Positions 36,057 to 44,264 of a DNA stretch of 64,000 bases are shown here, piece by piece; the stretch's first letter is position 1, and each line of letters starts with the position of its first letter. The DNA is from Streptomyces sp. NBC_00440 (GTDB taxonomy: Bacteria > Actinomycetota > Actinomycetes > Streptomycetales > Streptomycetaceae), in assembly GCF_036014215.1 (NCBI RefSeq), contig NZ_CP107921.1, forward strand, positions 744,001 through 808,000, given 5' to 3'. The translations under genes were made by a program, and so were the position numbers. The notes under the pieces are model-generated. The model did not search any database. It saw only the letters and a list, made by a program, of their open reading frames with translations, and was not told where the DNA came from.

Positions 36057-36324
36057 CCGGGCCTCCTGGAACTCGGCACGAGGGTGGGAGGCCACAGCAC
36101 CCGGCCACCCGCCCCGGCGGCAAGCCACCACGCCGCCCGGCCACCCGTACGGACGCGGATCCGGCACCCGGACGGCCGCCCGCCGGTTCCGGTCAGGAGC
36201 AGACGGCTCCGGCCGCTGCCGGACGGGGACCGGGAGGGACGGGCGAGGGGCGCACGGGTTCCGCATCAGGCGGTGCGGCGGCTACTGTGCGTGGGCACGG
36301 GGCGACGGGGAGGCGGTACCGCGA

Positions 36325-37029
36325 TTGTTCTACTACGTCCTGAAATACGCCGTTCTGGGGCCGCTGCTGAGGCTGCTGTTCCGGCCGAGGATCGAAGGGC
36401 TCGAACACATCCCGGAGGACGGCGCCGCGATCGTCGCGGGCAACCATCTGTCCTTCTCCGACCACTTCCTGATGCCGGTCGTCCTCAGCCGTCGCATCAC
36501 CTTTCTCGCCAAGCAGGAGTACTTCACCGGGCCCGGCATCAAGGGCCGGCTGACGGCTGCCTTCTTCCGCAGCATCGGCCAGATCCCGGTGGACCGGTCG
36601 GGCCGGGAAGCGGGCAGAGCCGCGGTCCGTGAGGGGCTCGGCGTGCTCGGCCGGGGTGAACTGCTCGGGATCTATCCGGAAGGCACCCGCTCGCACGACG
36701 GCAGGCTCTACAAGGGCAAGGTCGGCGTCGCGGTGATGGCCATCCAGGGCCGCGTTCCGGTGGTGCCGTGCGCCATGGTGGGCACCTTCGAGATCCAGCC
36801 GCCCGGCCAGCGGATGCCGAAGATCAGGCGGGTGACGATTCGCTTCGGGAAGCCACTGGACTTCAGCCGCTACGCGGGGCTGGAGAACGAGAAGGTGGCG
36901 CTGCGGGCCGTCACGGACGAGATCATGTACGCGGTGCTCGGGCTCTCCGGCCAGGAGTACGTCGACGCGTACGCCGCGGACGTGAAGGCCGCCGCACAGG
37001 CGAAGAAGCCGCCGAGGAAGCCGCGCTGA
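36325..37029 (+). CDS. plsC: 1-acyl-sn-glycerol-3-phosphate acyltransferase (PlsC)
   Basis: 234 aa from a TTG at 36325, with GGGGAGG 11 nt upstream; no ATG or GTG fits. Acyltransferase motifs: NHLSFSDH (HX4D, about residues 38-45), VPVDRS-like IPVDRSGREAGRAA (about 84) and YPEGTRSHDGRLYKGK (about 112). It acylates lysophosphatidic acid at sn-2 to phosphatidic acid at the membrane. Followed after 65 bp by an NAD-epimerase. Confidence 0.9.
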   Translation: MFYYVLKYAVLGPLLRLLFRPRIEGLEHIPEDGAAIVAGNHLSFSDHFLMPVVLSRRITFLAKQEYFTGPGIKGRLTAAFFRSIGQIPVDRSGREAGRAAVREGLGVLGRGELLGIYPEGTRSHDGRLYKGKVGVAVMAIQGRVPVVPCAMVGTFEIQPPGQRMPKIRRVTIRFGKPLDFSRYAGLENEKVALRAVTDEIMYAVLGLSGQEYVDAYAADVKAAAQAKKPPRKPR

Positions 37030-37094
37030 CACCGGATCGGCTGTCGGCAGAACCGTCTGGCCCGGACCGGAGCACCCGCCGTAGCGTCGGCGGC

Positions 37095-38132
37095 ATGAGC
37101 AGCAGAGGAAGCGTCTTCGTACTCGGAGCCACTGGGCAGATCGGGCGCGCGGCAGTGCGCGCGCTCGTCTCGGACGGATGGGAGGTACGGGCCGCTTCGC
37201 GCGGGGCTGGCCGCGACGACAGCTGGCCGGATGACGTGCGTACGGTGCGCGTCGACCGGGACAGCGAGGGTGAGCTGTCACATGCCCTGGGAGACGGCTG
37301 TGACGTACTGGTCGACATGGTCGCGTTCGGAGCGGACCACGCCCGGCAGCTGACCGGCCTCGCGGACCGGATCGGCTCGGCGGTGGTGATCTCCAGCGGC
37401 GCGGTGTACGCGGACGCCGACGGGCGCAGTTTCGACACCCAGGACGAGCCGGACGGCTTTCCGCGCCTTCCGGTGCCGGTCCCCGAGAGTCACCTCACGG
37501 TCGAGGCGGGCCCGGCCACGTACGGCACCCGCAAGGTGGCGCTGGAACGGGAGCTGCTGGCGGCCGCCGGGGCCCTGCCCGTGACGCTGGTGCGCGCGGG
37601 CGCGATCCACGGTCCGCACGGCCGGTCCCCGCGTGAGCTGTACTTCGTCAAGCGCGCGCTCGACGGCCGTCCGGTGCGGATCCTGGCCCACGGCGGGCGG
37701 AGCCGCTTCCATCCGGTGCATGTCTCCAACCTCGCCGAGATGATCCGGCTGGCGGCGCTGCGCCCGGGGGCGCGGGTGCTGAACGGCGGTGACCCCGAGG
37801 TGCCCACGGTCGCCGGGATCAGCGCGGCCATCGACGAAGCCATGGGCGTACGGAGCCGGCTGGTGCTGGTCGAGGGGCGCTCCGCGATGGGCATGACCCC
37901 GTGGGGCGTCGACCATCCCGTGGTGTACGACATGTCGGCCGCCGAGCGGGAGTTGGGCTACCGCCCGGTGACCGGGTACGCCGAGTCGCTGCCCGGGACC
38001 GTGGAGTGGATAGCGGGCCGGCTCCGGGACCGGGACTGGCGTGAGGCATTCCCCGCGATGGCGAAGACGTACGACCCGCATCTCGATCTCTTCGACTACG
38101 CGGCGGAGGACGCCTGGCTGGGGAACCGCTGA
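37095..38132 (+). CDS. NAD-dependent epimerase/reductase family protein
   Basis: 345 aa. Rossmann motif VLGATGQIGRAAVRAL (about 9-24). VVISSGAVYAD marks the catalytic Ser region, and TYGTRKVALERELL (about 139) contains a Y-x-x-x-K pair (YGTRK) of SDR enzymes. A substrate pocket motif RFHPVHVSNLAEMI follows. The reaction is not predictable. The stop codon lies inside the stem of a terminator hairpin. Confidence 0.85.
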   Translation: MSSRGSVFVLGATGQIGRAAVRALVSDGWEVRAASRGAGRDDSWPDDVRTVRVDRDSEGELSHALGDGCDVLVDMVAFGADHARQLTGLADRIGSAVVISSGAVYADADGRSFDTQDEPDGFPRLPVPVPESHLTVEAGPATYGTRKVALERELLAAAGALPVTLVRAGAIHGPHGRSPRELYFVKRALDGRPVRILAHGGRSRFHPVHVSNLAEMIRLAALRPGARVLNGGDPEVPTVAGISAAIDEAMGVRSRLVLVEGRSAMGMTPWGVDHPVVYDMSAAERELGYRPVTGYAESLPGTVEWIAGRLRDRDWREAFPAMAKTYDPHLDLFDYAAEDAWLGNR

Positions 38133-38148
38133 ACAAGCGGTTCCCCAG
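38118..38148. terminator. Terminator overlapping a stop codon
   Basis: Perfect 13-bp arms (38118-38130, 38136-38148) with loop GAACA. The epimerase stop codon (38130-38132) lies at the edge of the stem and loop, and the convergent hydrolase gene ends 11 bp beyond. Confidence 0.85.
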
Positions 38149-38158
38149 GCGCGGGCCG

Positions 38159-39736
38159 TTACGGCGTCGGTGTGGCGTGCGGGGCGCACGTCACGTCGTG
38201 GCGGTCGGTGCTGCCGGTGAGCAGATAGCTGTCCACCCGGGTGTTGATGCACGGGTTGACCAGACCGGTCACCCCGTGCGATCCGGCGCCCTTCTCGATG
38301 ATGAGGCGTGAGCCCTTGAAGCGCTGGTGCAGGTCGACGGCCCCCTGGAAGGGCGTGGCCGCGTCACGGGTCGACTGCACGATCAACACCGGCGGGAGCC
38401 CCTTGCCCGTCCGGACGTTCACCGGGGTCTGCTGCTTCGCGGGCCAGGTGGCGCACGGCAGGTTCATCCAGGCGTTGGACCAGGTGAGGAACGGATAGTC
38501 CTTGTTGAGCCGGGTGTTGTCCCGGTCCCATGTCCGCCAGTCGGTGGGCCACTTGGCATCGGCGCACTCGACCGCGGTGTAGACGGCTGTGCCGTTCTCC
38601 GCCGAGATATTGCCCGCGGTGTCCGACATATCGGGCCCTGCGGCATCGATCAGCGGCTGCGGATCACCGGCGAGGTACTGACTCCAGGCCTTGGCGACCG
38701 GCGCCCAGGAGGAGTCGTAGTACGGCGCGTTCTGGAAGAACCCGAGCAGCTCGGCGGGGCCCACGACCCCACCGATCGGGTGCTTCTTCGCCGTGGCCCG
38801 CAGCTTCACCCACTGCTGCTCGACGGCGTCCGCCGTCTTCCCGATGTGGAAGGCGGCGTCGTTCGCGGCGACCCAGTTCTGCCAGTCGTGCCAGCGGCCC
38901 TGGAAGGCGACGTCCTGGTTGAGGTTGGCCTGGTACCAGATGTTCGACTTCTTCGGGTCGACCACACTGTCCACGATCATCCGGCGGACATGGCCCGGGA
39001 AGAGCGTTCCGTACACCGCGCCGAGATAGGTCCCGTAGGAGACACCCAGGTAGTTGAGCTTCTTCTCGCCGAGCGCCGCCCTGATGACGTCGAGGTCACG
39101 CGCCGAGTTCGGCGTGGTCAGGTACGGCAGCATCGCACCGCTGCGCTGCTCGCAGCCGTCCGCGTACTGCGCCGCGAGCTTGCGCTGGACCCGCTTGTCG
39201 GCCGCACTGTCCGGGACCGGGTCGGGCTTCGGGGCGCTGACGTACTTCTGCGGGTCGATGCAGGAGACCGGCGCCGAGTGGCCCACACCGCGCGGGTCGA
39301 AGCCCACGAAGTCGTACGCCTTGGCGGTGTTGACCCAGAGCGCGCTCCCGGTGGTCGTCCTGGCGGGGAAGCGCATCCCCGAAGCGCCGGGGCCGCCGGG
39401 GTTGTAGACGAGGGAGCCCTGCCGCTGCGACTTCGTGCCGGTGCTCAGCGCCCGGTCCACCGCCAGCTTGATCGTCCGGCCGTCCGGGTGCGCGTAGTCG
39501 ACCGGCACGGTCACCCAGCCGCACTGGATCGGCTTCGCGAGCGCCCAGTCCGCAGGACAGTCCCGCCAGTCGATCCCCGCTTTCGCCGCCCGCGCGGCGG
39601 CGACGGCCGCGCCGTGCGCCTCCGAGCCTGCGTGGCCGCGGCCGTCGGCGGTGGCCGACGGCGCCGCCATGGCGCCCGCTATGAGAGTCGCCGCGGCCAG
39701 AGCGCCGGCCGAGCCGAGCACTGCGGTGCGTCTCAC
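38159..39736 (-). CDS. Secreted alpha/beta hydrolase, tripeptidyl aminopeptidase type
   Basis: 525 aa from the GTG at 39736, chosen because GGGGGAGG lies 6 nt upstream. An N-terminal signal sequence (RRTAVLGSAGALAAATLIAG) is followed by a S33-family hydrolase: GGPGASGM oxyanion motif (about 110), nucleophile Ser in LGVSYGTYLGAVYG (about 227), Asp in QSTRDAATPFQG, and His in GAGSHGVTG. Two C-terminal Cys probably form a disulfide. Streptomyces enzymes of this kind remove tripeptides from secreted proteins and are inhibited by SSI-type proteins, which is notable given the SSI gene nearby. Confidence 0.9.
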   Translation of the reverse strand: MRRTAVLGSAGALAAATLIAGAMAAPSATADGRGHAGSEAHGAAVAAARAAKAGIDWRDCPADWALAKPIQCGWVTVPVDYAHPDGRTIKLAVDRALSTGTKSQRQGSLVYNPGGPGASGMRFPARTTTGSALWVNTAKAYDFVGFDPRGVGHSAPVSCIDPQKYVSAPKPDPVPDSAADKRVQRKLAAQYADGCEQRSGAMLPYLTTPNSARDLDVIRAALGEKKLNYLGVSYGTYLGAVYGTLFPGHVRRMIVDSVVDPKKSNIWYQANLNQDVAFQGRWHDWQNWVAANDAAFHIGKTADAVEQQWVKLRATAKKHPIGGVVGPAELLGFFQNAPYYDSSWAPVAKAWSQYLAGDPQPLIDAAGPDMSDTAGNISAENGTAVYTAVECADAKWPTDWRTWDRDNTRLNKDYPFLTWSNAWMNLPCATWPAKQQTPVNVRTGKGLPPVLIVQSTRDAATPFQGAVDLHQRFKGSRLIIEKGAGSHGVTGLVNPCINTRVDSYLLTGSTDRHDVTCAPHATPTP

Positions 39737-40466
39737 GTGGTACCTCCCCCTGTGCGAAGCGCCGTTCGTCCGGCGCTCTCCAGTACGTACCGGGGATCCT
39801 TTCTCGTGAACGGTCCCTGACAACAGGGTGCATGAGTGTTCTTTGCCAACCCGAAATGCGGAGAGGGCGGTCCCGGTGAGCGGTGCAACGCACCCGGTTG
39901 GCCCCTCGCACCCAACGCGGAGCGACGTCGGTGAAGTTGGCCGACGTCAGGTGAACTACAGCTATTCCAGGATGAGTTGCCGATACCGGGTGAACTCACC
40001 TCCGCGGGGCATCCGGTGCGTATGCACGCCACCGGGGTGACCGTGCGTCAACCCTGCTGCGGGCGGGCGTCATCCGCACGGACACCCGGACTACGCAGCC
40101 TCCGCACCGGCATCCGTACCGGCATCTCCGCACAGGGGGAAGTCCCGGATCCACCTTTCGGCGGCTGCCAGTACACCGATGGGCGCCCCCCGGAAGGCTT
40201 AGACAGGCGGCGATCCAGTGGCCGCGACGAGTTGCGCATCGCACCGGCACGCCGCCCGGTCCGCCTGCTGCGCCCCAGGTGAGGGCCGTGCGCCCAGGTA
40301 ATCCCCCGGCCCGGTGCCCGCAGCGTCCACTCGAACAGGCCAGTGACCCCGAAGCATCACAAATCGGCGCGGTCAGCCCGGAATCGGCCACGCCATGAGT
40401 GAAGATCCGGGAGACGACAAGCCCCCGCCACCACGGCGGGGCGGTCCGGGCGGACGCCGAGTCCTG
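39737..40466. other. Long intergenic region upstream of the c-di-AMP riboswitch
   Basis: 730 bp with no gene I can support. It contains the leader of the hydrolase gene and a perfect dyad GACGTCGG/CCGACGTC (39924-39931, 39941-39948), and presumably the promoter of the riboswitch transcript. Open frames on both strands lack RBS and family resemblance. Confidence 0.6.
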
Positions 40467-40661
40467 CCGCCGCACCCGGATGTCTGGTCGACACGAGTGG
40501 ATCGGCAGGAGTGGAGGACCCAGGCAGTCCGGAGCGACAGCGACGTCGCTCCTCGGGGTGAAGCCGCCTGGCGGGACGGCCGACTTGATCAGTCGGTCAA
40601 CCTGCCCGGCGGCCGGGCAACTTCGCCGGCCCGAACCCGACAGGTCATCTTTCACAGGCGG
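40467..40661 (+). promoter_or_regulatory. c-di-AMP (ydaO/yuaA) riboswitch
   Basis: Conserved blocks of the ydaO class appear in order: GGAGGACCCAGG (40513-40524), TCGGGGTGAAGCC (40553-40565), GGGCAAC (40615-40621) and GGCCCGAACCCGACAGGTCA (40628-40647). P1 can form between CCGCC (40467-40471) and GGCGG (40657-40661), and hairpin CCTGCCG/CGGCAGG (40463-40469, 40503-40509) may compete. The class binds cyclic di-AMP and in actinobacteria controls cell-wall hydrolases. The NlpC/P60 start codon is 18 bp after P1, with its RBS in between. Confidence 0.92.
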
Positions 40662-40678
40662 TTTGCGAAGGGTTGCGC

Positions 40679-41152
40679 ATGACTGCGCAGATTCATATCC
40701 CGTCTCTCCTCGCCCGGGCCGGAACAGCCTCGGCCCTCACCCTCGCCACAGTCGCGGGGACCTCGCTGGTACCGGGCGCGACCGTGGAGGCCCAAGCCGC
40801 CGCGCACGCCGCCCGGGCCGTGCAGATCGCGGCCTCCAAGAAGGGATCGCCCTATCAGTGGGGGGCGGCGGGGCCATCACGGTTCGACTGCTCGGGGCTC
40901 ACGCTCTACTCGTACAAACAGGCGGGCAAAGAGCTGCCCCGCACCGCCCAGGCGCAGTACAACCGCGTACGCCATATCCCGTCCTCCTGGCGGCACCGCG
41001 GTGACCTGGTGTTCTTCCACTACGGCCGGAGCGTCTACCACGTCGGCATCTACGCCGGGCACGGGAAGATCTGGCACTCCCCCAAGACCGGCGCCGTGGT
41101 CAGGCTGGAGAGGATCTGGTCCCACAGCGTCTGGTACGGCCGGGTGGGCTGA
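40679..41152 (+). CDS. Secreted NlpC/P60 cell-wall hydrolase
   Basis: 157 aa from the ATG at 40679, with GAAGGG 6 nt upstream. Signal peptide ending near VEAQA (about residue 39). The single C40 domain has the catalytic Cys in SRFDCSGLTLYSY (about 67-79) and His in YHVGIYAGHGKIWH. It cuts peptidoglycan stem peptides (D-Glu-diamino acid bond in the family). There is no LysM or other wall-binding domain, so it is a minimal secreted hydrolase. Its leader is a c-di-AMP riboswitch, linking it to osmotic and germination control. Confidence 0.93.
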   Translation: MTAQIHIPSLLARAGTASALTLATVAGTSLVPGATVEAQAAAHAARAVQIAASKKGSPYQWGAAGPSRFDCSGLTLYSYKQAGKELPRTAQAQYNRVRHIPSSWRHRGDLVFFHYGRSVYHVGIYAGHGKIWHSPKTGAVVRLERIWSHSVWYGRVG

Positions 41153-41183
41153 AGCCGGGAGCGGTCGGCGGGTGCGGGTTCGG

Positions 41184-41615
41184 TCAGCCCTGGACCACGG
41201 CGGTCCAGGGCAGGGCGATCCATACGGTCTTGCCGCCGTCCCGCGTCGGAGTGACCGACAGCCGGCCGCCGTTCTCGGCCGCCAGCCAGCGGATGATGAC
41301 CATGCCCCGGCCGTTGTCCTGCTGCACCGCCGCGGGCAGCCGCTGGGGCCAGCGCGGATGGCTGTCGGTCACGCCGACACACAGCCGCTCGTCCCGCTCC
41401 AGGACGGCCTGCACCGTGAAGGTGGGGGACGCGCCGAAGGTGTGCTGCACCGCGTTGGTCGCCAGCTCCGAGACGATCAGCCGGATGGTGTCCGCCAGCT
41501 CCGCGTCGGGAGGCAGCCCCCAACCGGTGAGCACACGGGCCACGAACGTCCGGGCGGCCGGGACCGAAGCCGGCTCGCTCGGCAGGGTAACGGAAGCTTC
41601 CTGGTGGTCTGCCAT
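41184..41615 (-). CDS. ATP-binding protein, RsbW-like HATPase (AbaA/WhiJ module type)
   Basis: 143 aa from the ATG at 41615. GHKL fold: N-box LIVSELATNAVQHTFG (about residues 50-65), G1 box QQDNGRGMVIIRWLA (about 103-117) and a C-terminal strand GKTVWIALPW. No dimerisation/His phosphoacceptor domain is present, so it is an anti-sigma-like kinase or a partner protein. Such proteins commonly sit beside XRE/DUF397 pairs in Streptomyces. It is divergent from the XRE gene and converges with the NlpC/P60 gene. Confidence 0.85.
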   Translation of the reverse strand: MADHQEASVTLPSEPASVPAARTFVARVLTGWGLPPDAELADTIRLIVSELATNAVQHTFGASPTFTVQAVLERDERLCVGVTDSHPRWPQRLPAAVQQDNGRGMVIIRWLAAENGGRLSVTPTRDGGKTVWIALPWTAVVQG

Positions 41616-41848
41616 GACGGCCTGTCCCTTTCCCACCGCTGCCGGCGCAGGTCTCGTGACGGATGGACTTCGAGACGGCCTCAGGTGGCGCTTCGTGCGA
41701 GCGTGACACTCATAGTGACCGCAGCACCGGCCATCCACAAAGATGTGCATATATCTGTCGCTCAAAGTGATGAACTCTGCGACGGAAGACCGTATTTGAC
41801 GGCTGGAATGGCACGTTGGCAGAAACGGCCGGCCGGAGGGAGAACACG

Positions 41849-42706
41849 GTGCGGAGCAGCCCCGCGGTGCGCCGCGTCAAACTCGGTGCCGAGCTGCGCC
41901 GGCTGCGTGTCCTGGCGGGTCTGACCAGCGCGGCAGCGGCCCGGCTCGCGGGCTGGCACCAGTCGAAGGTGAGCAGGATCGAGACCGGGCGCAGTGGTGT
42001 GAAGCCGTCGGATGTGGCCCTGCTGCTCGATGCGTACGGCGTGCGGGACGTGGCGCAGCGTGAACTCCTGGAGGCGCTGTGCGGTGCGGGGGCCGACGAG
42101 AGCGCCGGCTGGTTGCACACCTACCGGCGTCTGCTGCCCGCCCAGTACCGGGACTTCATCAGGCTGGAGTCCCAGGCGTGCACGGCGCACACCTTCGAGA
42201 CATCGGTGGTGCCCGGCCTGCTGCAGACACCAGGCTACGCGAAGGCGGTCACCCGGGCCTCGCTCGACGGGCTGCCGGCCCGGACCGTGGACTCGCTGGT
42301 CGATGTGCGGCTGGCACGGCAGCGGGTGCTGGAGGCGGATCCGCCGCTGGAGCTGAGCGCGGTCGTCGACGAGGCGGCTCTGCACCGCCGGATGGGCGGG
42401 CGCGGGGTGATGGCGGAGCAGTTACGGCATGTCCGGGAGGTCGCCCGGCTGCCCCATGTGCGGTTGCAGGTCATGCCGTTCGCCGCCGGAGGGCACATCG
42501 GACTCACCGGCTCTTTCACAATCTTCTCTTTTTCGAACATGATTGATCTAGATGTGGTCATTCTCGACCATTTGATGAGTAGCCGATATCTGGAACGGAA
42601 AGAAGACCTCAAGGCGTACAGCGCCGCGTTCCGCAGGATCCAGGCGCGCGCCCTTCCGCAGCAGGAATCGTTGGATCTCATCGCCGGGATCGGTGACGGC
42701 GTCTAG
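41849..42706 (+). CDS. XRE helix-turn-helix regulator with DUF5753 (WhiJ/Scr1-like)
   Basis: 285 aa from the GTG at 41849 (GGAGGG 8 nt upstream); a TTG at 41816 is an alternative. The N-terminal HTH is LGAELRRLRVLAGLTSAAAA ... WHQSKVSRIETGRSG (about 9-49), followed by the DUF5753 ligand/partner domain with QACTAHTFETSVVPGLLQTP. Homologues such as WhiJ act with a small DUF397 protein in development. An in-frame TTA codon at 42422-42424 makes translation dependent on the bldA tRNA. The segment around 42515-42600 is much lower in GC than its flanks. Confidence 0.9.
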   Translation: MRSSPAVRRVKLGAELRRLRVLAGLTSAAAARLAGWHQSKVSRIETGRSGVKPSDVALLLDAYGVRDVAQRELLEALCGAGADESAGWLHTYRRLLPAQYRDFIRLESQACTAHTFETSVVPGLLQTPGYAKAVTRASLDGLPARTVDSLVDVRLARQRVLEADPPLELSAVVDEAALHRRMGGRGVMAEQLRHVREVARLPHVRLQVMPFAAGGHIGLTGSFTIFSFSNMIDLDVVILDHLMSSRYLERKEDLKAYSAAFRRIQARALPQQESLDLIAGIGDGV

Positions 42707-42715
42707 GGAGGCATC

Positions 42716-42934
42716 ATGTCCGCACGTCCTGCGAACGTCCCTTCCAGCACTTCTCTGAACGGCGCGAGGTGGCGGCGCAGCAGCCGCAGCACCGGAATGA
42801 ACAACTGCGTCGAGACCGCGTTACTCGACGGCGGTCTGCTGGCCGTCCGTGACTCCAAGCGCGTGAACCACCCGGCGCTGCTCTTCGGAGCGGGCGCCTG
42901 GACCTGCTTCCTGGCCTCGGTGCCCGGGGCCTAG
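42716..42934 (+). CDS. DUF397 small protein, WhiJ-module partner
   Basis: 72 aa. The DUF397 pattern is clear: W-R-x-S-S-R-S near residue 19, NNCVETALLDGGLLAVRDSK (about 29-48), then HPALLFGAGAW and a Trp/Phe end. ATG 9 bp after the XRE stop, with GGGAGGCATC. These proteins pair with XRE-DUF5753 regulators and are proposed antagonists or co-regulators. An in-frame TTA codon at 42821-42823 adds a second bldA checkpoint. Confidence 0.9.
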   Translation: MSARPANVPSSTSLNGARWRRSSRSTGMNNCVETALLDGGLLAVRDSKRVNHPALLFGAGAWTCFLASVPGA

Positions 42935-42963
42935 GCCCTTTCGTTCGGGGAGTGCCCGACGCG

Positions 42964-44121
42964 TCAGCCGGTGGGCGCGGTGCGCAGCACCGTGTCCACC
43001 GCCCATTCGATCTGTTCGTCCGTCAGGTCGGCGCGTGCGGTGAGCCGCAGCCGTGAGATGCCGTCCGGCACCGACGGCGGACGGAAGCAGCCGACCACGA
43101 GGCCCGCCGCACGGCAGTCGGCCGCCCAGCGCACCGCCTGCCCGGGCGTGGGCGCGAGAACGGAGACGACGGCGGCCTGCGGGCGTACCGCACTGAGTCC
43201 GCCCGCGGTCAGCCGTGTGTGCAGGGTGTGCGCCACCGTACGGGCACGGCCGGCGAGCAGCGGCTCGTCCCGCAGCAGCCGCAGGCTCGCCAGCGCGGCG
43301 CCCACCGCCGCGGGCGCCAGGCCGGTGTCGAAGATGAAGGTGCGCGCCTCGTTGACCAGATGGTCGATGACCCGGGCGGGCCCGAGCACCGCGCCGCCCT
43401 GGCTGCCGAGCGACTTCGACAGGGTGACCGTGGTGACCACATCGGGGGCGCCCGCGAGTCCCGCCGCGTGCACGGCGCCGCGTCCGCCGTCGCCGAGCAC
43501 GCCGAAGCCGTGCGCGTCGTCGGTGATCAGCGCCGCTCCGTACGTACGGCAGACCGCGGCCAGTTCCGGCAGCGGCGCGGCGTCGCCGTCGACCGAGAAG
43601 ACCGAGTCGCTGACCACGACGGCCCGGCCGCCGTCATACGCGTCGAGCACCTTGGCCACGGCCTCGGGATCACCGTGCGGGACGACTTCGGTCGCCGCCC
43701 TGGAGAGCCGGCAACCGTCGATGATCGAGGCGTGGTTGGCGGCGTCCGAGACGATCAGCGCGTCACGGCCGGTGAGCGCGGTGAGCACGGCGAGGTTGGC
43801 CGCGTACCCGGAGGAGAAGACCAGCGCCGCCTCGAAACCGGTGAACCGCGCCAGCTCGCGCTCCAGTTCGGCGTGGAGCGCGGTGGAGCCGGTGACCAGC
43901 CGGGACCCGGTGGCGCCCGCACCCCAGCGGCGGGCCGAATCGGCCGCGGCTCCGGTGATCTCGGCTCGGCTGCTCAGCCCCAGATAGTCGTTGCTCGCGA
44001 GATCCAGCACGTCCGGGACCGCCGCGCGCGGCCGGAGCGTGCGCACCAGCCCGGCGTCCGCCCGGCGGCGCGCAGCGGCGTCGGTCCACTCGAATGGCTC
44101 GCGGGGCACGGCTGGAGACAT
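42964..44121 (-). CDS. bioF: 8-amino-7-oxononanoate synthase
   Basis: 385 aa PLP enzyme. ASNDYLGLSSR (about residues 42-52), SDAANHASIIDG (about 126), ITDDAHGFGVLG (about 197) and the PLP Lys in TVTLSKSLGSQGGAVLG (about 233-249) are all present. It condenses pimeloyl-ACP (or CoA) with alanine, the first committed step of biotin ring assembly. It is divergent from bioBAD with a dyad in the shared 143-bp gap. Confidence 0.93.
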   Translation of the reverse strand: MSPAVPREPFEWTDAAARRRADAGLVRTLRPRAAVPDVLDLASNDYLGLSSRAEITGAAADSARRWGAGATGSRLVTGSTALHAELERELARFTGFEAALVFSSGYAANLAVLTALTGRDALIVSDAANHASIIDGCRLSRAATEVVPHGDPEAVAKVLDAYDGGRAVVVSDSVFSVDGDAAPLPELAAVCRTYGAALITDDAHGFGVLGDGGRGAVHAAGLAGAPDVVTTVTLSKSLGSQGGAVLGPARVIDHLVNEARTFIFDTGLAPAAVGAALASLRLLRDEPLLAGRARTVAHTLHTRLTAGGLSAVRPQAAVVSVLAPTPGQAVRWAADCRAAGLVVGCFRPPSVPDGISRLRLTARADLTDEQIEWAVDTVLRTAPTG

Positions 44122-44174
44122 GGTCGGTCCCTTTTTGTAGGCAGTTCACAGACCCTAGCCGGGGCGATGCGGGA

Positions 44175-44204
44175 TCAGGGTGTGGCAATACACACACCCC
44201 CTGA
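44175..44204. promoter_or_regulatory. Dyad in the bioF/bioB divergent promoter region
   Basis: TCAGGGTGTG (44175-44184) and CACCCCCTGA (44195-44204) form 10-bp arms with one mismatch and a 10-bp spacer. It lies between the two divergent biotin transcripts and is a candidate operator for a biotin repressor. I do not see a classical BirA or BioQ site. Confidence 0.5.
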
Positions 44205-44264
44205 CGGCTGCGTTGTTGGGTTCCTCCTTGGCCGGAGGCGGTGCGGTGAGTAAGGATCACTCCC

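Noticed and set aside
39996..40655. 219-codon minus-strand frame over the riboswitch region
   Set aside because: It covers the c-di-AMP aptamer in antisense, and the codon pattern and composition do not support coding.
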